A stretch of 64,000 nt of DNA from Paenibacillus harenae (GTDB lineage: Bacteria > Bacillota > Bacilli > Paenibacillales > Paenibacillaceae). The notes under the pieces are model-generated. The model was given only the letters and a program-made list of their open reading frames with translations, made no database searches and had not been told where the DNA came from. The stretch's first letter is position 1, and every line of letters begins with the position of its first letter. Shown here in pieces: positions 53,676-62,466 of the stretch. Location: NCBI RefSeq assembly GCF_030812415.1, contig NZ_JAUSST010000002.1:434001-498000 (forward strand), in the 5' to 3' direction. Both the position numbers and the translations under genes were made by a program.

Positions 53676-54379
53676 CCAATCCGATTGTCGCGGGACTCAA
53701 AGACGGATTCATCGTATCGTGCCAAGCGCTTGCGAACGAGCCTTTGTTCGGCTCGGATATGATGGCCGCGATGGCAGTCGCGGCGGAAGACGGCGGGGCG
53801 GCGGCCATCCGGGCCAACACGCCGCAGGATATTGCGGTGATCAAGAGGAGGTGCAGGGTACCGGTCATCGGCCTGTACAAAAAACATTATCCGGACAGCG
53901 ACGTGTACATTACGCCAACGATCCGGGAGGTGGATGACGTCGTTCGCGCGGGCGCGGATATCGTCGCTATCGACTGCACCTCTATGACGAGGCCGGGCAA
54001 CGAAAGGCTCGATCGGCTCATAGCGGAAATTCGCAAGAGCTTTCCCGAGACGCCCATTATGGCCGATGTATCCACCTTCGAGGAAGGCGCGGCAGCGATG
54101 CGGCTCGGCGTCGACGTCGTCTCTACGACGTTGTCGGGCTATACGCCGTACAGTCCGCAACAGCCTTCTCCCGATATTGCGTTGGTAGCCAGACTGGCTG
54201 CGCTAGGAAGGGCGCCGGTATTCGCGGAGGGCCGAATATGGACGATCGAGGAGTGCTTGCGCTGCTTCGAAGCCGGCGCGCATGCCGTCGTCGTCGGTAC
54301 GGCAATAACGCGGCCGCAAGAAATCGTACGGCGGTTCGTCACGCGCATCAGCACGCAAATGCAAGGGTTCGAGGGTTGA
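53672..54379 (+). CDS. nanE: N-acetylmannosamine-6-phosphate 2-epimerase (235 aa)
   Basis: TIM-barrel epimerase converting ManNAc-6-P to GlcNAc-6-P. Family landmarks are DGFIVSCQALANEPLFGSD, GAAAIRANTPQDIA, VIGLYKKHYP (active-site Lys), VAIDCTSMTRPG, IMADVSTFEEG and the phosphate site VVVGTAITRP. The ATG overlaps the nanK-like stop. It channels ManNAc into amino-sugar catabolism. It is 26 bases upstream of a Gfo/Idh/MocA gene. Confidence 0.9.
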   Translation: MTNPIVAGLKDGFIVSCQALANEPLFGSDMMAAMAVAAEDGGAAAIRANTPQDIAVIKRRCRVPVIGLYKKHYPDSDVYITPTIREVDDVVRAGADIVAIDCTSMTRPGNERLDRLIAEIRKSFPETPIMADVSTFEEGAAAMRLGVDVVSTTLSGYTPYSPQQPSPDIALVARLAALGRAPVFAEGRIWTIEECLRCFEAGAHAVVVGTAITRPQEIVRRFVTRISTQMQGFEG

Positions 54380-54405
54380 TTCGATTCGCAGGAGAAAAGG
54401 GAGCG

Positions 54406-55476
54406 ATGTTGACGATGAAAAAAGTAAAGATCGGCGTAATCGGCGCGGGAAGCATCTCGGACATTCATCTTGGTTCTTATTCGCGCAATCCGGAAGTGAC
54501 TATTTATGCGATTTGCGATTTGAATGGGGAGCGCGCCAAGCAAAAAGCGGCCGTTTACGGCGCGGAGCACACGTATACCGATTACCGCGAGCTGCTGGCC
54601 GATCCGGCTATCGATGCGGTCAGTATCTGCACCTGGAACAATTCGCATGCGGAGATCAGCATCGCCGCCGTGGAGGCCGGCAAGCATGTGCTCGTGGAGA
54701 AGCCGCTCTGCAAAACGGTTGAAGAGGCGCTGCGGGTGGAACATGCGGTGAAGAAGAGCGGCAAGGTGCTGCAGGTCGGCTTCGTCCGGCGTTACGGCTC
54801 GAATACCGATATATTGAACCGCTTCATCGAGGTGGGGGAGCTGGGCGACATCTACTATGCCAAAGCGACATGCTTGCGCAGGCTCGGCAATCCGGGCGGC
54901 TGGTTCGCCGACAAGGAACGGTCTGGCGGGGGGCCGCTTATCGATCTCGGCGTCCACATCATCGACTTATGCTGGTATTTGATGGGCAAGCCGAAGGTGA
55001 AATCGATCAGCGGAAACACGTACAACAAGCTTGGCAACCGCGCCAACATCAACAATCTCTCGTTCTATAAAGCGTCGGATTACGATTCGAGCAAAAATAC
55101 GGTGGAGGATCTGGCCAACGCGATGATTCGCTTCGAGAACGGAGCGTCCCTGATGGTCGACGTAAGCTTCACGCTGCACGCGAAGCAAGACGAAATCACG
55201 GTCAAAATATTCGGCGACAAGGGCGGCGCGGAGATCGAGCCCGGCTTGTTCATCGTGACCGAGAAGCATGACACGATCCTTAACGTAACGCCGCAGGTCG
55301 ACCAACTGGCGTTCGATTTCACGAACGGCTTCCAGAACGAGATCAACCACTTCATCGACAGCTGCCTCGGCAGACAGGAAACGAGAAGCCCCGTAGAGGA
55401 CGGATTAGAGGTTATGAAAATGCTGTGCGGCATTTACGAATCGGCGGCGCTTGGCAAAGAGATTCAGTTCGGTTGA
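54406..55476 (+). CDS. Gfo/Idh/MocA-family oxidoreductase (356 aa)
   Basis: NAD(P)-dependent sugar or inositol dehydrogenase-type protein: Rossmann motif KIGVIGAGSISDIHLG, conserved HVLVEKPLCKTVEEA with the catalytic-type Lys, and a C-terminal alpha/beta domain (GGPLIDLGVHIIDLCWYLMG). The start is ATG 54406 or, nine bases later, ATG 54415; the GGAGAAAAGGGAG stretch fits both. It follows NanE in the operon. Substrate is unknown. Confidence 0.87.
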   Translation: MLTMKKVKIGVIGAGSISDIHLGSYSRNPEVTIYAICDLNGERAKQKAAVYGAEHTYTDYRELLADPAIDAVSICTWNNSHAEISIAAVEAGKHVLVEKPLCKTVEEALRVEHAVKKSGKVLQVGFVRRYGSNTDILNRFIEVGELGDIYYAKATCLRRLGNPGGWFADKERSGGGPLIDLGVHIIDLCWYLMGKPKVKSISGNTYNKLGNRANINNLSFYKASDYDSSKNTVEDLANAMIRFENGASLMVDVSFTLHAKQDEITVKIFGDKGGAEIEPGLFIVTEKHDTILNVTPQVDQLAFDFTNGFQNEINHFIDSCLGRQETRSPVEDGLEVMKMLCGIYESAALGKEIQFG

Positions 55477-55537
55477 TGCAAAGGCAGGGCTGAACCGAAA
55501 GCGTGCTCTATCCGTTGTGGAGTCCTTTGTGAACTTG

Positions 55538-55625
55538 TATGTTGGATTATTGCATTAACTTTACCCTGTAGGAGGGCTTTTCCAAACCTATATTGGATGT
55601 GTGCACTAAACTCTACTTAAAAAGA
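55538..55625. repeat. Two copies of a 51-base-period intergenic repeat
   Basis: Units start at 55538 (TATGTTGGATTATTGCATTA) and at 55589 (TATATTGGATGTGTGCACTA), exactly 51 bases apart. The same element occurs at 63939 and 63990 with the same spacing. Confidence 0.65.
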
Positions 55626-55721
55626 CTGCCAGAAGGCCGTTCAAGAGCGAAGTTGTTTAGAACAAGAGCATGGATAACCAATCTAGAGGTCTTGTAAGCA
55701 ATTTCAGATCAAAAAAAGAAC

Positions 55722-55758
55722 AATGGCGGTGCAGGAATATCTCGCTTGCGCCGCCATT
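55722..55758. terminator. Bidirectional Rho-independent terminator
   Basis: AATGGCGGTGC pairs with GCGCCGCCATT (one wobble). TTTTT follows on the plus side and TTCTTTTTTT on the minus side, so it ends both the plus-strand operon and the DUF4127 gene. Confidence 0.88.
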
Positions 55759-55815
55759 TTTACTTTTTGCACTTCTTTATCTGCTTCACATTCTTCTTCA
55801 CAATTCCAAAGTCTA

Positions 55816-57354
55816 TTACAGCGTCAGATCGACTTCGAACATCCGGTTCCAGGGGAGATCGGCCTGTAGGCCGTCAATAGCGCCGCTTGCCGTCTCGCTT
55901 AAGTATTCTTTGCAAAAATCGTGCAGCTTCCGCGTGACGAGCTGCGACATTTGCTCGCGGATATGGCCTACCTGGAAGTAGGTACCGCCTAATTCGCCCA
56001 AATGGCCGGCGGCTTCCTGCCGTACGATCGATTGATAGCCCCAGTCTTCGATAAGGCGGTATAAGTAGAAATAGCTGCTCATGCGGTCGGTATGGGCGGG
56101 GCGGGAAGCTTGGTTGCGGTAATAGGAAACGATAATCGCGTGCGATACGACGGTTCCGAGCGCGTTGCCCGACGTATTCCAGCCGGCGTATGCCGTTATG
56201 CGGGGCAATAGGTTTTTTTTGGCCAACAGACGCATCAACGTATGGTCGGCGCCGTTGCAGGAAGCGACATCGGCAAGGGCGATCAGCTTGCCTTTGCCGG
56301 CAAGCGCTTCGATCGCCGTCGCGAACTCGGGAATATGCACTTCCGAGAAGTAAGAGCGGTGGCGGTCCCGGTACGGATTAGGCGATTCGGCGATCTCGTG
56401 CTGCGAGACGGGAGGGGAATGGACCATAAGGACGAAATCAGCGGTTGCCGTGGAATCGCCCATGTAAGCGCCTCCCGAATTCAGATGGGATTTGACGCTT
56501 TCGTTCAAGCTGCGATCCTCGTATTTCGGGATGATGGCCGGCCCTAGCGTAGAGGAATAGCGGACGGCAGCTTCAGGCATATAATTTTTGACCCGGCAGA
56601 ACACTCTCGCGAAAAGGATGCATCCGATCTCGTCGGCGCCGGGGTAGAGCAGCACCCGGTCCATCAAATTAAGCCGTTCCACCGATAAAAGCAGCTTGCG
56701 CTGTTCCATCGGGCTGAAGCCGTATTTGGAATTGTCGTCGAGCGGAATAACAAGATGATCGATAACGCCTTCGCCCACGAGGCCGATCGCAAGCTCGTTC
56801 ACTTCGGAATTGATAGCCCTGCGGCGTAAAAAATCAGTGAGCACGGCAGGCGGAACAACGGTTTGAAGAGACTCCCATTCCATTCGTTCATCTTCAGCCA
56901 GCGTCTCCGAGGCCCCCTTATCGCTCAGCCAGCCGTACCGGAAGAGGGGATGTCCGTATTGCTCGTAATAATCCGGTTCCTCGTCGCTGCTATTGTATGC
57001 GGGCGCACGCATAATCAAATTAAAGGCGTAGATGCGCAGGTTGGGGTTCGTTTGTTTTAACTCGCGGAGAAAGCTTAGTCTGGCCGCGCATTCCGCAAGC
57101 GGAAGCAGATGAAGGCGGGAAGGCACGATTCCGCCGTAGACGAGCAAATCGGCCGACACGATCAAATAATCGGCATCCGCCGTCTCCTCCAGCAGCCAAT
57201 TGCGAATGCCTTCGACATTCGCAGGCTGTTTCTTGGCGCCAAGCAGCGAATGAGGCGGCGAAGCAAGCGTCAAATCGGTAATGGCGGCAAGCAGCTTGGG
57301 GAACTTTGCATTGCAAGGACGTTCGTCGAGCGGTACGTACGCGACTTTACTCAT
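55816..57354 (-). CDS. DUF4127 family protein (512 aa)
   Basis: Matches DUF4127 from the first residues (KVAYVPLDERPCNAKFPKLL) through ADYLIVSADLLVYGGIVPSR, IPLDDNSKYGF and YAGWNTSGNALGTVVSHAII. No signal peptide or membrane segment is evident. GGGAGG lies seven bases before ATG 57354. The family has no established function but often lies with sugar transport genes. Here it is transcribed against both flanking operons, sharing a divergent promoter region (57355-57528) with the operon on its right. Confidence 0.85.
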   Translation of the reverse strand: MSKVAYVPLDERPCNAKFPKLLAAITDLTLASPPHSLLGAKKQPANVEGIRNWLLEETADADYLIVSADLLVYGGIVPSRLHLLPLAECAARLSFLRELKQTNPNLRIYAFNLIMRAPAYNSSDEEPDYYEQYGHPLFRYGWLSDKGASETLAEDERMEWESLQTVVPPAVLTDFLRRRAINSEVNELAIGLVGEGVIDHLVIPLDDNSKYGFSPMEQRKLLLSVERLNLMDRVLLYPGADEIGCILFARVFCRVKNYMPEAAVRYSSTLGPAIIPKYEDRSLNESVKSHLNSGGAYMGDSTATADFVLMVHSPPVSQHEIAESPNPYRDRHRSYFSEVHIPEFATAIEALAGKGKLIALADVASCNGADHTLMRLLAKKNLLPRITAYAGWNTSGNALGTVVSHAIIVSYYRNQASRPAHTDRMSSYFYLYRLIEDWGYQSIVRQEAAGHLGELGGTYFQVGHIREQMSQLVTRKLHDFCKEYLSETASGAIDGLQADLPWNRMFEVDLTL

Positions 57355-57528
57355 ACAATGACCTCCCTGAATGAAGATAAAAGATGAAGTTTGCCCTTAT
57401 TATACAACAGGAAAAGCAATTGGAATTATTTTTTTAATTTGCTTCGGATAACGGATATATTCTTCTTATGTGCAGTCATACCTATTTAATAAGAGGATGC
57501 TTACGAAGGGATAAGGAGGCGCAGCCGA

Positions 57529-58902
57529 TTGTCTGTTTGGATGGATGAAGGGTTAAGAAGGCGGGCGCTGGCGGGCCCAGGCATACAGATCGATCCCACC
57601 TTTGCTTATTATCGGAACCGCACGGCAGAGAGCATCGCCTCGGAAATCGAGCTGGCGGGTTTTTGCTGCGTTCACTACTTTGTGGTCAACGAGCATGTCG
57701 TGGACGCAAGTCTGATCGAGGCATTCCGCCAACGAGGCATTCCGGTTTGGGCGATGGTCATCGGCAACGGTACGTTCTCAACGGAGCGGTATCCCGAGGA
57801 ATGGCCATCCTGGCAAATGAAGCTGTTAAAGGAGACGAATGACGGCTTCCGGCGGTTATCCCCTTTCAGCGAAGGTTATGTACGATGGAAGAAAGCCGCG
57901 ATGGCAAGGCTTGTGTCCGACTATCCGTTTGACGGCATCGAGATCGCCGAGCCGTATTTTCCGGAATGGGGCGGTATCGAGCGAGGCGTATACGGAGATG
58001 TCGGCCCGCTTGCGGAAGCGGCGTTTCTAGCCGAGCACGGCGTTCGGATGCCGGATTTCGAGAATCCCGAATCGGAACGATATTATGCAAAGGATCCGGT
58101 AACTTACCGAAAGTGGGTCGACTTCCGCGTCGAGGCGGTGAACGGGTTTATCGGCGAGATGATCAACGGCAAAGGCGGCGTGCGCGAGGCGAGGCCCGAC
58201 ATCATGGTTGCTACATGGTCGCTCGCCATAAATGCCGGAACGGAAAGCGTAGAACGTCTTAGGGACGATCAAGGACTGGATGCCCCGTCGATGATCGAGC
58301 ACGCAAGGTCGGATATTCATTATTTGCAAACGCATTGGCCCGATTGGACGCGCGGCGATCTTCCGGGCGATTACGCGAAAGAATATAAACCTTTCGTCGA
58401 TCATATTCGCAGCCTTCACCCGCGGATTCCGCTTGGCATCCAAGCCGATGTCGGATCGGCGAGGCATATGATCAAGGGCGGGGACTGGTTGTCCGCATTC
58501 AGCCAAACGGCGTTTGGGCTTGGTTACTCGGCATGGACGGCATACGAGTATCATACGGGGGGTTACATGTACGAAGCGAAGCCTGCGCCGATGCGAGTCG
58601 AACGGTTAAGCGCAAGCGAGGTCCGGTTAACGTTCAACAAAAGGATCGAGATTAATCCGGCTTTGGCGGACGAAAGCTTTACGATCCGGAGGGACGAACG
58701 CGCAAGCAAGCCGGGATGGGACTCGGTAGCGGTGGACGGCAATCGGATCTTGCTGACTTCCCGGCAACTGCCGGTAACGGCTTTTGAACTGGAGCTAAGC
58801 GGCATTCGGGATACGCCGGAGCGGTGGCTGTTTCCGGAGAAGCCGGCGAATACGGTTGCGGCGGGCACAAGAGTAACCGTACCGGGAGCGTGGCGAGGGT
58901 GA
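57529..58902 (+). CDS. TIM-barrel glycosidase-like protein with C-terminal Ig-like domain (457 aa)
   Basis: The N-terminal 340 residues look like a glycosidase-type barrel: PTFAYYRNRTAESIASEIEL, AGFCCVHYFVVNE, PVWAMVIGNGTF, DGIEIAEPYFPEWGG (candidate catalytic Glu) and IPLGIQADVGSARHM. Residues about 345-450 resemble an Ig-like or SbsA-like domain (VERLSASEVRLTFNKRIEIN). There is no signal peptide. AAGGAGG lies nine bases before TTG 57529. Its stop overlaps the start of the next gene (GTGA). I do not recognise a named family, and enzyme activity is inference. Confidence 0.6.
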   Translation: MSVWMDEGLRRRALAGPGIQIDPTFAYYRNRTAESIASEIELAGFCCVHYFVVNEHVVDASLIEAFRQRGIPVWAMVIGNGTFSTERYPEEWPSWQMKLLKETNDGFRRLSPFSEGYVRWKKAAMARLVSDYPFDGIEIAEPYFPEWGGIERGVYGDVGPLAEAAFLAEHGVRMPDFENPESERYYAKDPVTYRKWVDFRVEAVNGFIGEMINGKGGVREARPDIMVATWSLAINAGTESVERLRDDQGLDAPSMIEHARSDIHYLQTHWPDWTRGDLPGDYAKEYKPFVDHIRSLHPRIPLGIQADVGSARHMIKGGDWLSAFSQTAFGLGYSAWTAYEYHTGGYMYEAKPAPMRVERLSASEVRLTFNKRIEINPALADESFTIRRDERASKPGWDSVAVDGNRILLTSRQLPVTAFELELSGIRDTPERWLFPEKPANTVAAGTRVTVPGAWRG

Positions 58903-59720
58903 AATGGGACGGACATACGCACAGCCACTTTTGCCGCCATGGCAGCGATATCGATTTGAAGCACTATTTGCAAAAGGCGGAAGCGCTAGGATTTAGCCGC
59001 TATACGGTAAGCGAGCATCCGCCGCTGCCGGAAGGTTGGCTGAAGGATACGTCTCTCATGCAATCATTAGCGATGAATGCGGAGGAGCTTCCCGCTTATA
59101 TCGCATGCGTGGACCGGCTCAAGAGCGAGTTCGACGGACGGCTGGAGGTGACGACCGGACTCGAGCTCGACTATTTATACGGAGATGAGACCTTCACCGA
59201 GCGTATCGTAAGCGATTGGCACGGCAAGCTCGACGACGTTATCCTTTCGGTTCATTATTTGCCAGGCAGGAGGGGCATGCGCTGCATCGATTATACGCCC
59301 GCCGACTTTCGTCAAGGCTTGCTCGCCTATTACGGCACGATGGAGAAGGTCGTTAACGAATATTACGATCACGTCGAGCTCGCGATCGATTCCGCTGCGG
59401 GCTGGCCGGTTCGAACGCGATTGGGGCATGTCAATCTGATCGAGAAGTTCCGGCTGCTTCTGCCCGGGATCGATGCAAGGCAGAGCGAGGAACGTTTGCG
59501 GAACATGATTCCGAAGCTGGCAGCCGCCGGTATAGGGATAGACGTCAATACCGCGGGAATGCGCAAGAGCACTTGCTTGAAGCCCTATGCGCCCGAATGG
59601 TTCGTCCGCGAATGCTTGTCTCGGGGTATCGCATGCGTATTCGGCTCCGATGCGCATCGTCCGGAAGATATCGGCAGCGGATGGGACTGGTATGCCGCAA
59701 CCATTGCAGAGAAGGAGTGA
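58899..59720 (+). CDS. PHP-family phosphatase, histidinol-phosphatase-like (273 aa)
   Basis: Metal-dependent PHP barrel resembling HisK-type histidinol phosphatase: DGHTHSHFCRHG, YTVSEHPPLPE, TTGLELDYL, VHYLPGRRG, GHVNLIEKFRL, IDVNTAGMRK and FGSDAHRPEDIG supply the metal ligands. GTG 58899 overlaps the upstream stop and is preceded by GGGAGCGTGGCGAG. No histidine biosynthesis genes are near, so it may dephosphorylate another phosphate ester, for example a sugar phosphate (inference). Confidence 0.83.
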   Translation: MKWDGHTHSHFCRHGSDIDLKHYLQKAEALGFSRYTVSEHPPLPEGWLKDTSLMQSLAMNAEELPAYIACVDRLKSEFDGRLEVTTGLELDYLYGDETFTERIVSDWHGKLDDVILSVHYLPGRRGMRCIDYTPADFRQGLLAYYGTMEKVVNEYYDHVELAIDSAAGWPVRTRLGHVNLIEKFRLLLPGIDARQSEERLRNMIPKLAAAGIGIDVNTAGMRKSTCLKPYAPEWFVRECLSRGIACVFGSDAHRPEDIGSGWDWYAATIAEKE

Positions 59721-59727
59721 GGTTTAT

Positions 59728-60702
59728 ATGGATACGCTTAGGCTTGGTTTTATAGGCACCGGAGGCATCGCTCATCTGCATGCAGGCCAGATGCTTGCGC
59801 TGCCGCAGGTCGAAATCGCCGCCGTCTCCGATCCGAACGAACAGGCGGCATCGCGTTTCGTGTCCGCATTCGGATTGGAGTCAGCCGGCGTATTCGGCGA
59901 TCATCGTAACATGCTGCGCGAGGTCGGCTTGGATGCCGTCATCGTATGCTCGCCGCATACGCAGCATTTCGCGCAGGCGATGGATGCATTAAACGCAGGC
60001 TGCCATGTATTAATCGAGAAGCCGATGACCTGCTGCTCAGCGGAGGCGGAGCAGCTCATTCAAGCGGCGACGAATCGCGCGAGGCTGCTGCAGGTATCGT
60101 ACCAGCGGCATTTTCAGCCGGAATTTTTGTATATCCGCAAAGCTATCGCCGACGGCGCCATAGGCAAGCTGACGTCGGTTAACGCGACCTTATACCAGGA
60201 TTGGAAGCTCAGCCAGGCCGGCACGTGGAGACAAAATGCGGCGCTGTCGGGCGGAGGCATGCTGATGGATTCCGGCAGCCATATTATCGATGTTCTGCTA
60301 TGGACGACCGGACTTACGCCGCTGGAGGTGAAGTCGACCTTGAGCACGCATGGTGCGCCGGTGGAGATCGACTCCTTCACAAGCATTCGCTTCGAGGAGG
60401 GGACGGTCGCTTCATTGAACGTTATCGGCAATGTGCCTGGCTACAGGGAGTATTATTCGTTTTGCGGCGAGCTTGGCGTCATCTATCTCGATAACGGCAG
60501 GCTGGAGTTGATCACGTACAAGGACGGAGCGATCGAAGTCCGGCTTCCCGAACGAACGACGAATCAGGACAAAAGCTTCGTCGACGCCATACGCGGCGAG
60601 CACGAGGTGCTCGTATCCGGCGAATATGCGAGCAAGGTCATCCAGTTGACGGAAGCGATCTACCGCAGCGCAAACTATCCAGTCGAGAATACGGGAGAGT
60701 GA
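59728..60702 (+). CDS. Gfo/Idh/MocA-family oxidoreductase (324 aa)
   Basis: Rossmann motif GFIGTGGIAHLHAG, HVLIEKPMTCCSAEA with the family Lys, and GGGMLMDSGSHIIDVLLW in the C-terminal domain. GAAGGAGTGAGG precedes ATG 59728. It is only distantly similar to the other family member at 54406. Together with the following epimerase-like gene (5 bases away) it suggests an oxidation/epimerisation route for a sugar or polyol. Confidence 0.87.
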   Translation: MDTLRLGFIGTGGIAHLHAGQMLALPQVEIAAVSDPNEQAASRFVSAFGLESAGVFGDHRNMLREVGLDAVIVCSPHTQHFAQAMDALNAGCHVLIEKPMTCCSAEAEQLIQAATNRARLLQVSYQRHFQPEFLYIRKAIADGAIGKLTSVNATLYQDWKLSQAGTWRQNAALSGGGMLMDSGSHIIDVLLWTTGLTPLEVKSTLSTHGAPVEIDSFTSIRFEEGTVASLNVIGNVPGYREYYSFCGELGVIYLDNGRLELITYKDGAIEVRLPERTTNQDKSFVDAIRGEHEVLVSGEYASKVIQLTEAIYRSANYPVENTGE

Positions 60703-60707
60703 GTGAA

Positions 60708-61550
60708 TTGAAGATAGCTCTTAGCATGTGGAGCGTGCATAAATACTGGTACGAGCAAAAATGGGATACCGTCGATTTTCTCGAATTCGCATCCGAGGTT
60801 GGCGTCCAAGGCGTCGAGCTTCTCAGCTGCTTCTGGAAGGATAAGGAAAGGGACATTCCATTGATTGACGAAGCGCTGCAAATATACGGCTTGAAGGTCG
60901 CCTGCTTCAGCGCCTGCAACAACTTCGTCGTTGCAGATGAGAACGAGCGGAAAGCGCAAGTGAAGGAGGTTACGGACGCCGTCGACGCCGCAGTCCATTT
61001 CGGAGCAAAGGTCGTACGCGTCTTCTCGGGCGACCTGCCGAATGATTCGATTACGTATGAGCAGGGCTTGGCATATGTCGTCGATGGCTTGAGCGAAGCG
61101 GCCGAATACGCGCAGCGGAATGGCGTTACGCTATGCCTCGAAAATCACGGGTTGTTTGCCGGTCGCAGCGGACAGGTGATGGACATCATTCGCAAAGTGA
61201 ACTCGGACGCGCTGCGCAGCACGTTCGATACGGGCAACTTTTTGCTTGTCGGGCAAAGCCCGAGCGAAGCGGCGGATGAACTGGAGGGTTATGTCGGCCA
61301 TGTGCATGTCAAGGATTTCCTTCCCGTGCCGGAAGGAACGACAGGCGCTACTATTAGAGCGCTGACAGGTGAGCTCTACTTGGGCAAAATCGCCGGCGAA
61401 GGCGCGGTTGATCTGAAATACGTATTCGGGGCGCTCCGGAATGGAGGTTATGACGGCTGGCTGTCCGTCGAGTTCGAGGGGGACGAAGAACCGCAGCGCG
61501 GATCGATCGATGCAGTAGGCAACGTGACGCGAATCGTGGCGACGCTGTAG
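60708..61550 (+). CDS. Sugar phosphate isomerase/epimerase-like TIM-barrel protein (280 aa)
   Basis: Xylose-isomerase-like (AP_endonuc_2) barrel: KIALSMWSVHKYWYEQKWD at the start, GVQGVELLSCFW, LCLENHGLFAGRSG, STFDTGNFLLVGQSPSEA, HVHVKDFLPVPEG, GWLSVEFEGDEEP supply the usual Glu/Asp/His metal ligands. TTG 60708 fits GGGAG ten bases upstream; a GTG nine bases earlier overlaps the previous stop. The protein is cytoplasmic and its substrate is unknown. Confidence 0.83.
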   Translation: MKIALSMWSVHKYWYEQKWDTVDFLEFASEVGVQGVELLSCFWKDKERDIPLIDEALQIYGLKVACFSACNNFVVADENERKAQVKEVTDAVDAAVHFGAKVVRVFSGDLPNDSITYEQGLAYVVDGLSEAAEYAQRNGVTLCLENHGLFAGRSGQVMDIIRKVNSDALRSTFDTGNFLLVGQSPSEAADELEGYVGHVHVKDFLPVPEGTTGATIRALTGELYLGKIAGEGAVDLKYVFGALRNGGYDGWLSVEFEGDEEPQRGSIDAVGNVTRIVATL

Positions 61551-61604
61551 CTTAGCAGCTAACCGCCCCGGGTGTTGGAACGGAAGCCGGATTGGAGGGA
61601 AGCC

Positions 61605-62417
61605 GTGGATATTCATTTTCTTGGAACGGCGGCAGCGGAAGGATTTCCCGCGATGTTTTGCCGATGCGGGTACTGCTTGACAGCGCGCCGGCTTGGCGGG
61701 CCAAATATTCGAACGAGAAGCTCCGTCATCCTAGACGGCGTGCTGAAGATCGATTTTCCGCCCGACACGCTGCATCATGTGCTGCGCGACGGGATCGACC
61801 TCGGCCTCGTCAAGGATTTGTTCGTTACGCATACCCATCTGGATCATTTGCGCGCGGAAGATTTGGAAATGCGGCTGTCCGTATTCGCCCACGGGCTGGA
61901 TTATCCGCTGCAGGTGTACGGCCACGACGCCGTTATTCGCAAATGCCGCGACGCCGTAGGCAGGCCGGATGCGCAGCGCCTTATCCTGAATAGAATCGTT
62001 CCTTTCGAGACGGTTGATACGGGAACGGCTAAAGTAACGGCGCTTCCGGCCAATCACGATCCCGACGAGACTTGCCTTCTTTACTGCATCGAGAAGGATG
62101 GGAAGCGGGTATTTTACGGTCACGATACCGGCCTTCTTCCCGAAGAGACTTGGGAATGGCTCGAGCGGACGACCGTCGATTTGGCCATATTGGATTGCAC
62201 GAACGGCAATTTGCCCTATACCGGCGGCCATCTCAACATCGAAGCCGTTATCGAGATCCGCGACCGGCTTAGGACGAACGGCGTCCTTCATGACGGAAGC
62301 CGAGTGGTCGCTACCCATTTCTCGCATAATATCGGGCTGCTGCATGATGATTTAACGGCTATTTTCGATCAGGAACAGATCATTGTCGCTTATGACGGCT
62401 TGATTCTGTCGATCTAG
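61605..62417 (+). CDS. PhnP-like metallo-beta-lactamase-fold phosphodiesterase (270 aa)
   Basis: The start (VDIHFLGTAAAEGFP) is followed by a Cys-x-Cys-x2-Cys motif (Cys19, Cys21, Cys24) like the structural zinc site in PhnP, then SSVILDG and the metal motif THTHLDHLRAED (His76, His78, Asp80, His81). GTATHFSHNIGL-like C-terminal His residues complete the site (ATHFSHNIG). GGAGG lies six bases before GTG 61605. PhnP opens cyclic ribosyl 1,2-phosphates; no C-P lyase genes are present, so the actual phosphodiester substrate is unknown. Confidence 0.82.
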   Translation: MDIHFLGTAAAEGFPAMFCRCGYCLTARRLGGPNIRTRSSVILDGVLKIDFPPDTLHHVLRDGIDLGLVKDLFVTHTHLDHLRAEDLEMRLSVFAHGLDYPLQVYGHDAVIRKCRDAVGRPDAQRLILNRIVPFETVDTGTAKVTALPANHDPDETCLLYCIEKDGKRVFYGHDTGLLPEETWEWLERTTVDLAILDCTNGNLPYTGGHLNIEAVIEIRDRLRTNGVLHDGSRVVATHFSHNIGLLHDDLTAIFDQEQIIVAYDGLILSI

Positions 62418-62466
62418 TTAAGTTATTTGTTGAAAAAGTCATTACGGAGTGGGGTGATCGGAGAGA

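Larger units (their letters stand above)
55477..55815. other. Intergenic region with two 51-base-period repeats and a bidirectional terminator
   Basis: No gene is evident between the convergent Gfo/Idh/MocA and DUF4127 genes. It contains the repeats starting at 55538 and 55589 and a terminator at 55722-55758. Confidence 0.6.

Noticed and set aside
58899..59720. Histidine biosynthesis gene hisK/hisJ
   Set aside because: The family fits but no his genes are near and the gene is coupled to sugar-type enzymes, so I give the family without the pathway role.
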